Assembly (NCBI RefSeq): GCF_910592395.1
Contig: NC_088309.1
Span: forward strand, 4,032,501-4,096,500
DNA length: 64,000 bases
Direction: 5' to 3'
Source: Lineus longissimus
Lineage: Eukaryota > Nemertea > Pilidiophora > Heteronemertea > Lineidae
The position numbers and the translations under genes were made by a program. Each line of letters starts with the position of its first letter. The stretch's first letter is position 1. A model generated the notes under the pieces. It was not told the origin of the DNA. It saw only the letters and a list, made by a program, of their open reading frames with translations, and searched no databases. This document shows positions 21,552 through 33,700 of the stretch, piece by piece.

Positions 21552-23913
21552 CTGTAAACCAGAAGAGAAAAGATGTGATATCAGCTGAGACATATTTCCA
21601 CAACCCATTTGATCATTCGGTCTTCATGACCTTAATCAGATTATCTGAATGAAACAACCTTCCAGATTCCAATTAACAGGTGACAAGTCTGGAGTTCACA
21701 ACCCCACTTACTGCCACTCCATCTTCGGGCCATTTTATTAACTAAAACAGTTGCGCGCAACCGGTTTTCTTTTAACTCGGATATGGATTATTTGTAAAGG
21801 TTTGAATGCCAAAGTTCGTGCATACATACCTCAAATCTCAGTGGCATAGCCATACATGAAGTCATCACATGCTTCGTACAAGGGAAACTTGGGAGAGGTG
21901 AAAACTTGTACTGAAAAAGAGCAGAATTATTAGCAGGACCAAATCAATATCAACTTCAAACAGGTTTTCTTGAAGTAATCATTTGTCTACTGGTCAAGAC
22001 ATTTGGTATTGTGCAATAAATTTAATCAAGTATTGTACCGAAAGTGTTGGAAAACAAAAATCACATCTTTTCAACTTTCAACTGAAAAGCTCACAGGGTT
22101 TATTCTAGATATTTCAGATATGTCCGGAACTTCCTGGCACTTTGTGTGAATCCAGTAGAATCTAAACTCGGTCTGAAAAAGACAATGGACATGTTTTAAA
22201 CAAAAGCACAGAAGAAAAAACAAGAAATATTTGATTAGGAGTATGAAAGTGCATGTGTTGCAAGTTGTGGGGTGATGTTTTTTAAACGGAAAGGCCAGAA
22301 TACCACAAGAGAACCTCAACTGAGATTGAGAGGCATTATAATCAAGTGACTGGTACTGACACATTTTTGATGATATTGACACTCACCTCGCTATCATAAA
22401 CAGGCAGACCATTCCAGCACATCACATCAAGAATATAGTACGTCCTATCAATCTCACTATACAGGCAATCCAAGATGGTACACTCTGAAAAGAAACACAT
22501 AAATGAGACAGAAATCACACTGGGAACAAGTCACTGTAAACCCAGATTCGTTGGCAACAATTGACTTATCAGGAATCTACCTTTAGTTCATTCCAAGTCT
22601 GGCACAAACTCACTGCATTCTGACCGTGGATTTAGAAAAGTTCTTGATCTCTTGACGTGTCTATAACCCAGGCATTCACAAGCCACAAGCAAAACATTGA
22701 CAAAATGTCACAAACTGGAGTTCTACTAAATTCCTGACTTCTTCAATATAAAGTGTTGGACAAATAGGTGATTGTTTTTTAATATTCACTCACCTCTGCC
22801 AGCCTTTCCCTTGCGACTTCCTCCAGGTAGAAGAGATGGAAATTTATTCATACAGTAACCACCCTTGGTGTAATGGTAGGTAGTACCCTGAAAGACAAGA
22901 GCGTTTTTATTGTTAACAGGATGTGCAACTGTTTGCTACATGTACCAAGCCAATAACCTGCACATCTGATGGAATGGCTAGGGAAGCATTTCACCAACTC
23001 CCTCAAACAAGCACTGTGCAATCTCAAGAAAAACATCAAATTTTAAGCCCGACCCATTTGGAGACAATGTCCAAGCACAAAGCTTACCCCAGAGCAGACA
23101 ATAAGAGACCTTCTACCAATAGGACAAGGAACCATCAACCATTCTTCGGGGAGATCTTCAGGCACTTCCATCAACCACTCTGATAACATCAACTGGAAAC
23201 AAAGGAAAAATGGCATAAATTGCAACACGGAGGAATAGCTAGTGGGTGATTAATTCAATCTTCTAGGAACCTAAGTTCTGTGAAGCGGTCAATTAATCCA
23301 AACATTCAGCCTTTCTAGTGTAACTAAAATACATTACACCAATCGCAAAGGTTTATTAAGAGACACCTTCTGCGACACTGAACGACAGTCACACATTAAG
23401 GGCTCAATTTCCCAAAGCCACTCTACCTGATTTTGATAATGCCTCCCGGGCTTCGCCACACCCTCCATCTCCATGTCTTCTTCATCCTCACCCCCATCTT
23501 CTTTCTCCCAACTGTCAGCGCCTATGTTTCTTATGTGAGCAACAGCATCAAAGCGTCTCCTGCAATATTAAATGAAGCTATCACATAAAATATCAGGCCA
23601 GGGGGTTCCAACCATTCAGTTTTTCCCCATTTTCAAACTAGCCTATTCATATAAGCTATAATATATAGAAGTGAACATCAAGTACATGTACATGTTAGGG
23701 GCCTGTTGCTGCTACTTTATAATCCTCGTTTAGTGATAATAGGAAAACCCCATACTTTTTCTGTGCCTCAAGGAACCTTCTCCTTCTTTCCAATTGATCA
23801 GGGGTGTTGCTTTTTACTTTATACAGGGTGTATCGTGGATGTTGAGCATCTGTCGTGTTAGGCCGGTTGCTGACTGTCCAGTTTGTAGCAAGAGACCGTG
23901 TTAGATCATCCAT
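21018..23913 (-). CDS. SNUPN: Snurportin-1 (8 coding exons)
   Basis: Snurportin-1 is the import adaptor that binds the trimethylguanosine cap of spliceosomal snRNPs and hands them to importin-beta for passage into the nucleus. Coding exons in order: 23913-23756, 23559-23427, 23192-23088, 22887-22794, 22484-22387, 22172-22095, 21910-21830, 21551-21018. They total 1281 bases, 426 residues; the human protein has 360. An importin-beta-binding region lies at about 25-60 (HPRYTLYK, then [11 protein letters not shown]). The cap-binding domain spans about 95-310. It keeps the two Trp equivalent to human W107 (LMLSEW, residue 103) and W276 (STPLVVW, residue 272), which stack on the cap. The core is as long as in vertebrates; the extra length is a C-terminal tail with basic residues at 322-333, acidic ones at about 336-405 and a Lys/Asn-rich end at 412-426. 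All junctions are GT-AG and in phase. It is head-to-head with CLIP1. Confidence 0.95.
21830..21910 (-). CDS. SNUPN: SNUPN coding exon 7
   Basis: Encodes residues 223-249, starting [12 protein letters not shown] (vertebrate FKFVGLKNFPCT) and ending MPLRFE. It has no suitable start codon and is found only by homology and its GT-AG sites (CTTTTTCAG and GAG|GTATGT). Confidence 0.92.
22095..22172 (-). CDS. SNUPN: SNUPN coding exon 6
   Basis: Encodes residues 197-222 in whole codons, starting [11 protein letters not shown] (vertebrate TDFRFYWMHSK) and ending INP. The donor CCT|GTGAGC lies inside a longer open frame. Confidence 0.93.
22387..22484 (-). CDS. SNUPN: SNUPN coding exon 5
   Basis: Encodes residues 164-196, including TILDCLYSE and [17 protein letters not shown], close to vertebrate TYYVLDVMCWRGHPFYD. 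Acceptor TTTTCAG; donor GAG|GTGAGT. Confidence 0.94.
22794..22887 (-). CDS. SNUPN: SNUPN coding exon 4
   Basis: Encodes residues 133-163 plus one base of codon 164. Contains [15 protein letters not shown], matching vertebrate SGYCVNRFSSLLPGG, within the cap-binding domain. Donor AGAG|GTGAGT. Confidence 0.93.
23088..23192 (-). CDS. SNUPN: SNUPN coding exon 3
   Basis: Encodes residues 98-132 in whole codons. Starts [11 protein letters not shown], the beginning of the cap-binding domain, with the cap-stacking Trp at 103, followed by [10 protein letters not shown]. Acceptor TTTCCAG; donor GGG|GTAAGC. Confidence 0.94.
23427..23559 (-). CDS. SNUPN: SNUPN coding exon 2
   Basis: Encodes residues 54-97: the end of the importin-beta-binding helix, then an acidic linker ([12 protein letters not shown]) and HYQNQ, which matches vertebrate HYANQ. 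Acceptor TATTGCAG; donor CAG|GTAGAG. It has no ATG and was read directly from the sequence. Confidence 0.92.
23756..23913 (-). CDS. SNUPN: SNUPN coding exon 1
   Basis: Encodes residues 1-52 and two bases of K53. It starts [12 protein letters not shown], like vertebrate MEELSQALASSF, and holds the Arg-rich part of the importin-beta-binding region. The donor is AAAAA|GTATGG. The frame runs on past the donor to about 23695, which is not coding. A 5'-UTR part, 23914-23937, follows an acceptor (TTTCTTTCAG). Confidence 0.93.
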
Positions 23914-24332
23914 ATTGTCAGAAGCACAAACCTCGGCCTGAAAGAAAAATAAGGCAATATCGATAATTCTATCAAGCTTACATCAAAATATAGGCATTGC
24001 AATTTCATGATGCCACTATCATATGCAAATGCAGCAACCAGCATGCACAGCTGCAGTCGGAGTGTCAAAATCAGTGTTGACCAATCCACAAGATTAACAT
24101 CCTGCCTAATGTGACAATATCAATATGAACCCAAAAACGACATCAATGTCTTTATGTAGCAGCTAATTACCGTACTTGTGACATGATGACGATTCACAAT
24201 AAGAGAAATAAAGCAGTTTACGAACCGGTAAAATGCGAAAAGGAAAAAACGTGCCCTTTTTTATTTTCGTGGGAGAGTAATCATTTCCATATGAGCCGTG
24301 ATTACTCCAACTCGGCCGCGGCGACTGTCGAC

Positions 24333-24345
24333 CTATATAAATAGG
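24333..24345. promoter_or_regulatory. TATA-like motif between SNUPN and CLIP1
   Basis: The sequence ctatataaatagg reads TATAAATA on the plus strand and TATTTATA on the minus strand. It lies about 400 bases upstream of the first SNUPN coding exon and in a locally GC-rich, CpG-containing patch (gccgcggcgactgtcgac). An imperfect inverted repeat (gttcgcgacgaac) follows to the right. It could serve SNUPN, CLIP1 or both. No transcript start can be read from sequence alone. Confidence 0.35.
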
Positions 24346-27300
24346 CACGGGCCCTAGTCGATTTTACAGTGAATTTGTTCGCGACGAACGAAATCAGAGG
24401 ACATTTCAGTTCTAATCACCGTTCATTGATGGCGCGACTGGTCGTATATTAGCAAGAGCCGGATTTGGAATCGTGAATCATAAATTTATAAACATGGACA
24501 AAATAGGATATTCTGCAAAATATATAGAGATCTAGAAGGTAATTATTAGATATTCCGAATATTTTTGTTACAAAGACGTCGCTTGATATTAATTTGAAAC
24601 CAATTTTTGCTGTGGTTTTGTGGTAAATGCGATGTAAATAGCAGACAGATTTGGCAGATTTGCAGATGTTATACATAGTGTATGTGTACAGTGTATCATG
24701 TACTACAAGCGTTGACAGACATTGCAATGTATGGTATGCTTTGATTTGTGATTTCTCTATAGAGGCATTATAAAGACATATTAAATGTATGTGTAGGCCT
24801 GGGCCTATTCGGGTTGGATTAATATTGTAAAAAGATAGTAATATTATTATTTCTTGAGGTGTGCATAGTCCCCTACATAACGAATATCGGTAACTTAGTC
24901 AATAAGACTCATCCTTCCTGCAACATAACGATTGATTGTACCATTGGCCAGAGTGATCATGGTTGGTAAAATAAAGCTACATGGATTGTCACCAGAAGTG
25001 TCAGTCATGTCTCTGCCAGTATAATAAGAAAAAGAGCACCATACCCCTCAGAAAAAGGAACCGTTTTGGTCTGTAACTAAGTTCAGATTCTTCATACCAT
25101 TCACTGGTGTTCTCAAATTTCAACCTGATCATGATCCAAGCCAACCCCATAGTCTGACACTAGTTGTACTACAGATGTGTTTGTAGCTGGTGAGTGGTGA
25201 TGAGGCAAGGTTTCCAATGTTAGTCATCCAATGATGAGGATCAGGTGTGCAATGATCAGCCTATCAGCCTCGGGTTCAATTACAAAGTTATTTACTAACT
25301 AAATCTAGTGATTATCTCAATGGTGATTGATCCATATTGTCTGCTGCTCAAGGATGGGTCTTTCTCGTCCCACCAGGGCAGATATGAAGTATAACATACC
25401 AGGGACCATCTCGGAATTCATTTAGAATTTGACATTGTCTAACCCATACCAACCAAGTCTGTATGCCATCGATTACTTTGTTATTTTCACACCAGCTTTA
25501 AAAAAATTACCCAAGGTGTGCTTGTAGAAGTTGTAGTACAAGTAGTACTATCACACACCAAGTACAAATGTACAATGTGAAATGAATATCTAGGACTAAT
25601 TGAAGTTTTGAACTCGGCTATTGTTCATTAAAAATCAATAATTCAAATTGCCTGGTGCAGGATGCACACCATGTTACGCCATGCTAACCACAGTCAGTGG
25701 AAGATTCATTGGTTGTTTTTATAAACCTGATCCTGGGTGAACTGTGAAACTATTGATTCAATCTTTATATCAAAATGCTGTATTGGTAGAGCGTTCCTTT
25801 GTTCACTGATGGGGGGGGTGATGCCATCCTTGTCTTACAGCCCCAGGCAACATTCAGTCACAGTCAAACATGGATGAGCCACAAACAAAGGCAGCAAGTT
25901 GGTAGATTGCACCCTCCAGGTTATAATTGAACACTGTCACCACATCATGGCTGCTGGCTAGTTGAGTCAGTGCCAGGCTCATCAACATGTTGACATCACC
26001 TCAGATGAGTTGGCAGTGTGCGCTTATTTTGGATTGGAATACTGCCATGGGATGGTGCTGCCATCTCTCACTAACTTTAGCTTCCTGCAAACTCATCTAC
26101 TCAGTTGCACGACGATGCCACTGACTCTGTTTTTCAGCTAATTTCTGGCCCTTTTCTCCAAGTTTTCATGGGACTATTCTTTTCTCCACTAACAGCTTGA
26201 ATTGAATGCTGGATGAATCAGTTCTAACCAGTTCTAATCAGTGTTATTGTTGGACATCTGTGAATTGTAAATTTGACAGTTCCTGGTGTAGGTGATGACA
26301 CATTTGGTGAATGACCCCAAAATCATATCTGAAATATGTTTTTGATACCACTACCAGTAACACATGTGCTGATGTAGGCCAAGGCGTGTCTGACTTCGCA
26401 AAATTATTTGTAAATACACATGAAATAATAGTCTGCAGGTGATAATAACATGATCTGCATACATGTCCACATAAAGGTAATTGTATAATGCCCTCCTATC
26501 CCTCATCAAGAAATATTGCTTAATGATTTTGTGCACTAATTAGCCATGAAACATGCCTCGTCATCAATTTTCTCACGGCGATTCGGAGAACACGAATCAT
26601 TTCAGGGATGAAAGGTCCCACGTTACCATGGTAACAGGTGATAGAAACATGTCGAATTCGGACTCGACATTGTCTGTATCAGAGCTAGGAACCGAGCAAA
26701 GGAAAACCGATGTGGATTATGTGTTTTTGTTCTTAATGTAATTGCCTCGAGAGGTTTGTCAGAAATCTCTTGGGTTCTTTTGTAGACGGTGGAGTGAGTT
26801 GATAGCACATGTAGTCCGTAGCTCATAGTCTATTTTTGGAAGCATTGCATTTCATTTGGTGGAATGTACAATGTCACATGATTTTATAACGATGTGTGCG
26901 TTGTACTGCTTTGTTTTAGATGGAAGTGCTCTGTGTTTTGATACACAATGAATGATAAAGACATTGCATTACATTTCTCATTACATGCAGCAAGTATAAA
27001 TCAATCTATACAATGTTGGTATAGATATCCAGTTAGTTCAGTTGGCAAAGTTGAAGGATTATGTTTCAGCGCTAGATGCAGGGTGTGTTGACCTGTGGAT
27101 TCAGATGGAGGTCTTTTGTGGTCCTTTTTATCAAAGATGTTCAGAGTGCTGTCAGAAAGCAGGCACCCCGCCCACCCTGGAAGTGTAACACTGTCTTAAT
27201 GTTGGATTTGTTTTCCTCAGACGGTGGGATTTTTGTCCTAAGCCCTGTGGTGTCCTTATTTGGACATGTAAATTTATGTCTTATTACCACAAATGAATGC

Positions 27301-27595
27301 TTTGAGGGCAAAGCCAAATAATTCATTGTCCCAGTAGGCAGTAGTTTAGTCAAAATCGTGTAAGTGGTGTCGATAGGTTTATGACGGCTAAAGGGGTGTA
27401 TGTATTTTGCCAATTTGGAAGATGCCATTTGATCCGCTTAAACCAATCGACACAGTTTTGGTATCGCCTGTGTGGTGCTGCCATCTACATGTGTATGCAG
27501 TTACTTCTTGTCTCTGACTGAGAATGACGGGTTGTGTATTGGACCTCTCTAATCAGACATTTCTTCAAAGTGTTTTCATATTTGTATACTTTCAG
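24346..27595. other. Intergenic or 5'-UTR stretch upstream of CLIP1
   Basis: No coding frame is recognised. It may contain CLIP1 non-coding first exons and promoter. Fragments such as ttggtagagcg near 25785 and agttcagttggcaaag near 27036 look like tRNA-type A boxes without a good B box. Confidence 0.5.
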
Positions 27596-27641
27596 GTTGA
27601 GATGTTTACATGCATGATCATATATTAGAACAACCGCCAAG

Positions 27642-27744
27642 ATGAGCAAACTACCGGGTCTCAAACCACCATCAAAGATCAGCAAGCCATCAGGTATACC
27701 CAAGACAGGGATTCCTGGTACAGCCTCCTCCAGCAAATCTACAA
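27642..27744 (+). CDS. CLIP1: CLIP1 coding exon 1
   Basis: Encodes residues 1-34 plus one base of S35: [20 protein letters not shown] and a Ser/Thr end. Matches vertebrate MLKPSGLKAPTKILKP. Donor ACAA|GTAAGT. The frame runs on to 28073 but past the donor it is intron. Confidence 0.9.
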
Positions 27745-30700
27745 GTAAGTGGCGTGAAAACGGGTGTTGCAAGAGGAATGTTCCCTTTAATAATAGTGTG
27801 TTGATTGCATATCTGGCTCATCTCATCATTGCCTGCTCCTGCCCTCCTGTGTTCCCTCCCCATCCCCTAGATGCCCTAGTCAAAGAACGGGACCGGCTGA
27901 GAATGAAACCTGGGGCCTCGGAGGTGACATGTGCTGATTCTTCCACTGTACCAGTACTGCCACTCAAACAGCCAGTGAGTCATCCTCCATCAGTACTTTT
28001 GATACAAGTGTATACATCTGGTCTGACAATAAGATCACTTAGGCAAAGCCGAATGAAGACCGTGAAGTCGTAGTCTGAAAAAAGTCTTGCTCGATCATTA
28101 GGAATCTGTGCACCTGGGGCATGTTTTACCTGGAGAGTACCTGCCCTACCCATGTCAAGACAGCATGGGTTTCGTTACCAATCCTCAGAAAAAACAACAT
28201 ATCATCGAGAAGTGATGAGCAGGCTACAAATGACTTCAGTGTGATGATCTACTTATGATTCCTCATCTGTTCTTTGTCTTCGTTTCGAACCACTAGATTT
28301 AGAGCCAGGGGTGATTGTGAATGCCTCTGGGTAACTTCAGTGATCAATTTGGTAGGCCTGAGGATTCACTGACGGCTGATACATTACAAACAACATAGAT
28401 TCTGATTGCTCTCAAAATTGTTTGTATCTTTATAGTGTACTGTGATACAAAGTACCATAAAAACTATTAAAGTAAAGGTGTGAACTTTGATGATTCTGGA
28501 GTTTCTGGTCAAATCTGGACTATGAAATAATACCTAAAAGTAGGAAATATGCACGATTATTACATGTACACCCACTATCGTCAGTCCTATCATTTATACC
28601 AAGAAGGTAGGTTTGTAACGCATGGCTTGCATCCATTGTGTTTTCAGAATAGATTTTTTCAAAATGTTTTTGTTTTGTTTAATTTTGCAGATTTTCACAT
28701 AATAATCGAACTGAAAGTTTTATTTGTTTTCGTTTGCAAACTCCATACATTTCTTAATTCCTTTTTGTGAACTTCTTAATCATGGCTGAAGTTTCAATGG
28801 CCATGCCATGGTGTGGTGAAAATTCAGTCAAGCCGATTTGGTCGTTTACCTGTTAAGCCTTGTTTATGTCCTGAATGATGTGTATTGGCTGCATCTTGTT
28901 TATTTTTTGCTTTCTCTGCTCGCATGTTCTGTAGTCGCTGCAAGAGGACTCGGACAAGATGTGGAGAGCACACCAGCAAAGAGAGGTGAGAAGAATGCTT
29001 TCTTAGTGCGCCGCCTAGCCCTGTCGGTAATCTCATTCCATTCCGAGTATCACTCTATTTTGTGGTGATCCTGGATATTTTCTGCAACAATCTGTATTGT
29101 TATGACTGGCTGTTAGGTGGGACGTAGGGCTAGGCTGTAGCTGCATGCTAATTTAACTGTAATAAACCTAGATTTAGAATAAATAAGTTAACTTACTAAT
29201 TTCTTTCGAAAATAGTTGTTTTAATTTTGAATTACTGATAGACACTTTTGTTCTGGATGGAGTAGGACTAGGAATGTGTGAAAGGTACTGGGTATTTGTA
29301 GTTAGTTATTTTAATATACTTCATTTCTGCTAATCCTGACATATATTCCACTAACACCCATTCTTTTGTTTTTAGTTCACTTGGAGCTAGCATAGACATT
29401 CTCACCAACATACTGCCTCCATTTTTTGTCATTTTCTGATCTGAAATGCTTCATCATTCAAGAACTAAACAATTTCTTTGTAGTCAAATTGCTCAGAATT
29501 CATTTGACAAAAGTAAAATTTTAAGTTCATGAAATTCATTTGTCGGTGTGGATGTACATTTCAGGTTCTGTAGGTCAGTTAGTTTAATGCTTTCTATTCC
29601 AAGGTGATCACAGTGTCTCTCCTGTGAAAGAAAATTGACAGGTCAAGTCATGTTCCCCTTCGTTCACTGTTTCTCACTCGCCTGTGTATTGCATGTCGCG
29701 TATGGAATTGATCAGCGATAGGCTGTCATGAATAATCTATTTCTGCGATTCATCTGGTATTTTCTCAGTTCATGTTTATTTCACTACCATTCCCTCAGCC
29801 CATTTTTCTTTATGCCTTGATATTGATGATAACTCGATCTTGTCTATTTTCTGATCACATGCCTGGTTAGGCTGAGTTGGCAGCAGTCCACCACACCAAC
29901 AGTTACTGGTAGACTCCTCCAGGCAAGCAGATCATTTCGGAAGGTAGCATAGCATTGCTAAGGCATTCAGGTAGCTTTCAGTACATCAAGTCATAACATG
30001 TGCTTTCTTTGGAGGAAATGTACATGTTGATTTCTTTGTTTCCGATTTGAGGCATGGTGAGTAGAGGCAAGTCATTCTCTGTGTATGAGAGGTTGGCTTG
30101 AAGGAGGTTTCTCGTATCATCTCCCACATGTGTTAGTTGATATCTTTATTTGACATTTTCTCATGGCATAGTTCCGAATTCTTCATTGTGGTGAAGGCAA
30201 AAGTTCATTTGATGTTGGTTCGTAAGACAGAAGGACAGTCCTCACGCGATGGCATGCCGTCTGACCAGTGACGTCAACTTTTGCAGAGATTCTAGGCCAA
30301 GCTCATCTTCAAAGTGTTGTCTGTCTTTCATCATTTAACCCCACCCCCCTCTCCTCACTCGCACACCCGCCTAGTTCACTGTCGAATATCTCACAAGGAC
30401 ACTTTCAACAAGAAAAGATGAACTGTGTAAAAAATTCATCAACGGGCACACTAATTCGATCAGATCAGTGACACATGCATGACTAACCATGGGATTCGTC
30501 GGCTGCAACTGAACCTATGCTCAGATTTAATCAACAGTTGACAGAAAAACTACTGTTATCACCATGTCTCCATTGCACCAATTGGATATGTTTCCATCTT
30601 CTGCAGCTAGCCTATCCTCGTGAGAACATGACAGGCGTGACTCACAAGATTCAATTCTGGTTGACTAATGACGACTCGCTGTCTTCTCTAGGGCTGATGA

Positions 30701-33700
30701 GGTTATTGATTGAACATATCGCACAACAGTTGGTTTTGAATCGATATCACCATCACTGAATACAGATTCTGTCCAGACAGCTGTTATTATACTGGAGTCT
30801 CCCAAAATTGTCATTGACTAGATCCAGATCAATGATAATACTTGGATTGATGGTGTCAGCCCTCCAGCATGCAATACAACCTTGAGGGGAGCCAGGGCAG
30901 CCAAAATGCGCCTGAAAATCATTTGATCTCTGGATCTACCCTCAGGCCCGGGAGGTCAAAAGGGAGAAGCCATTGGAAAGCTACTCACTAGCAATTTGCT
31001 TGTCAGAATTATAGTAGCAAAATATCAGGTCATCAAGATCTTGTATCATGAGCAGCAGTATGTAGGTCCCACATTGGATGCATGTTTTGTGGCTCGTTAA
31101 TATTCATGACTGGCTCATGTTATCATTTTCATATTCCGAAGAGTTATTTATGGCCCAGTGCCCATCAATACACATAAAATTGACATATAACTGCTGGGAA
31201 ATAGTTGAACAATTGGCAAATTTCTTCCTTTTTTCCCATTTGCCACTTATGCTGGTACTTAAGTCGGAACATTGGATACAGAGTACTTCAGGTCATACTG
31301 ACAACATCTATATTTATATATTGATGTGTTATGTATGTAAGGTGCCATATGAGAATGCTGGTTATTTCAGGCCTGGCTGTTGGTGTAGGCCTACCTGTGT
31401 ATTGCTGCACTCTGTTTTGAATATCTTGGATGTTTGCCTGTTACTGTAATTTTCATTGGATATGGATCATTGGTGCACTGCTGGATAAGTGATACTGTAT
31501 AAAGTGCGAGTGCATCGTTAAAGGGATTAGTTAATAGGATATCTATGACACTGGTGGTAGGTTGAATTTTCCAAATGTTGAAACATGATCCATCCAAAGA
31601 TTCTCTGAATTTGGGGGGGAACTCTGCATGTATTGTAGTTGCCCGGGGCCCTCGGATCTGCGCCTTCTGCAGTTCCATCTTTCTGTTTTGTATCTATCTG
31701 AAATGAGACCAATGGTGTGCTGAGTTGTGCTTCCCAAAGCATTAGGCTGACTGCTAACAAAGGCAGTCCGTCCCTCAACCATTTTGAAAGATACCTTGAA
31801 TACCATGACTAAGTATTGTCGGTTAATTGCCTATCATGGGCCAAGGCATGTCACCACCTCCAATTAACATGTTCGATTGGTCCTCCAAATTGGTCACTCA
31901 CACCTCTATTTTCAAAACATAAATAATGATAAACATATATTTTCGGCCTGGGTCTGGGATGAAATAACAACCATCTCATTTACTTACCTGACCCAAATAT
32001 CATGCGATCATTGTAAAGTATTATCAAGTTTTCCCAATGATTGGGAATTCGTATGGTTTTAGGCCTACCATGCCCTGTGAGAGGTAGGTGTGGGTTCAAT
32101 TGAATCTGCTTCAAAACCTGATATCCTATTGTGCCAGCAGTTTGGTATGCCAAAATATATATTGACCCAAGATGTCCTGTGGTATTTCATTCTGTGGGCT
32201 ATTAGTTTTCATGAAGTCTCCATGTGAGGACTGATGCTCGCTCTTGTCTATATGTGGCCACAACTTTGGCTGGAAGATATGGACAACATGGCATTTAATA
32301 ATTATGGACCCGGTGGAAAGTGGCAAATCGGATTTGTCTCGACTAATTGTATAAAGCTTTGGGATGGAGAAGGTGAGATATTCTGATGGGATCTGGGCTA
32401 TGGCTGATGATCACCATGTTTGATGTCGTTTTGTTCAACCCAACCCATGTCTATGACCATGACGACCATGCAGGTGAGTGACTTGTGGAAGAGTGACTTC
32501 TCCATGGGTACAGAAGTGACTGATTGCCACTGTCACTGCAGTGCATTGAGCTACCCTTTTCCTCTGCAGATACTGTTCAGCGTTGCTCAGCAAGAGCTGG
32601 TGATGTCAGTGAGGCCTTGTCCATCGCTGCCGTAAACTTTGTGTACAGGGACGTCATAAGAAAGCTTTTGCACGACTCACTGCCAAATGATTTTCCACAA
32701 CCCAATTTTGAAGAGCTCATCTCTATAAATCTCAACTGTCATGTCTAAAGAATCCAGACTCCAGACACTGTATAGCTACATCATTCATGGCTGATAAGAA
32801 TGGCATTCGGCAGATATCCTCAACATGTTTACCAAACTGTATCTGACGTCTTCAAGAGTCGGCTGCAATTCACGAATTGTTGGCATGAAATATTTCACTG
32901 TAGATTAGAGATGTTCAACATTTCGATTCAGCAGGTACATCAGAAATAAGAGTCCACTGATAACGAGCTGCAGTCGGGGAATTTCGTCTGTTCTTTAACC
33001 CTCTTTTGACTAAGGAAGAATTTATCCTTTCTGACATGTGCTTACATCACTGGACTGCCAAAGTGAGAAGGTGCACTTCTATGACATGTAGAACATATCA
33101 CACAGCAGTGAGACTGGTACCTGATCAACATGGCAGATTGCAGGATAGAATGAGTAGATTGGTCTTGCCAGCCATTTTGAATCAATGCATGCATGTGCAC
33201 TTTGCCCATATGCTGGTGGGCATGACCGATCTGCTCATTTCGTCTGATCTGAGGCAGCAGTGGTATCCAGTAGGACTGTCTATTCCTCAGTCATCATGAC
33301 ATGAGTCATCACGCATGGTCGTACAAGTGTTGTCAGATGGTGATTTTTACAATTACATGAGAGATGAGCTATAAAAAGGTGAATCCTATCATGATCATGA
33401 TGGTTAATTGTTGCATCCTGATTGTGTTGGCATACATCATGACTTGCTTGGCCTAGATACCACTTCTCTTCCTGTCCCACATCAGCTATGTTAGAGAGCA
33501 CTTCAGTCAATTCACCAGTTTGTGTAGTCTGCTCTGGTTCATAGCTATTTCATCGTTGAAGTTTCGATTCCCGATTTGGCTTTTCTGGATTAAGATTGAT
33601 ACTACACCTGATGTGGATCACATACATGTACATGTATATAAAGTAGTTTGATGTATTTCTTGCTAGCATAGGCTTATCCTTTAACCTTCTGAATCATTTA

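Noticed and set aside
25780-25860. tRNA-like fragment (ttggtagagcg)
   Set aside because: Only the A-box-like part is present; no B box or cloverleaf follows.
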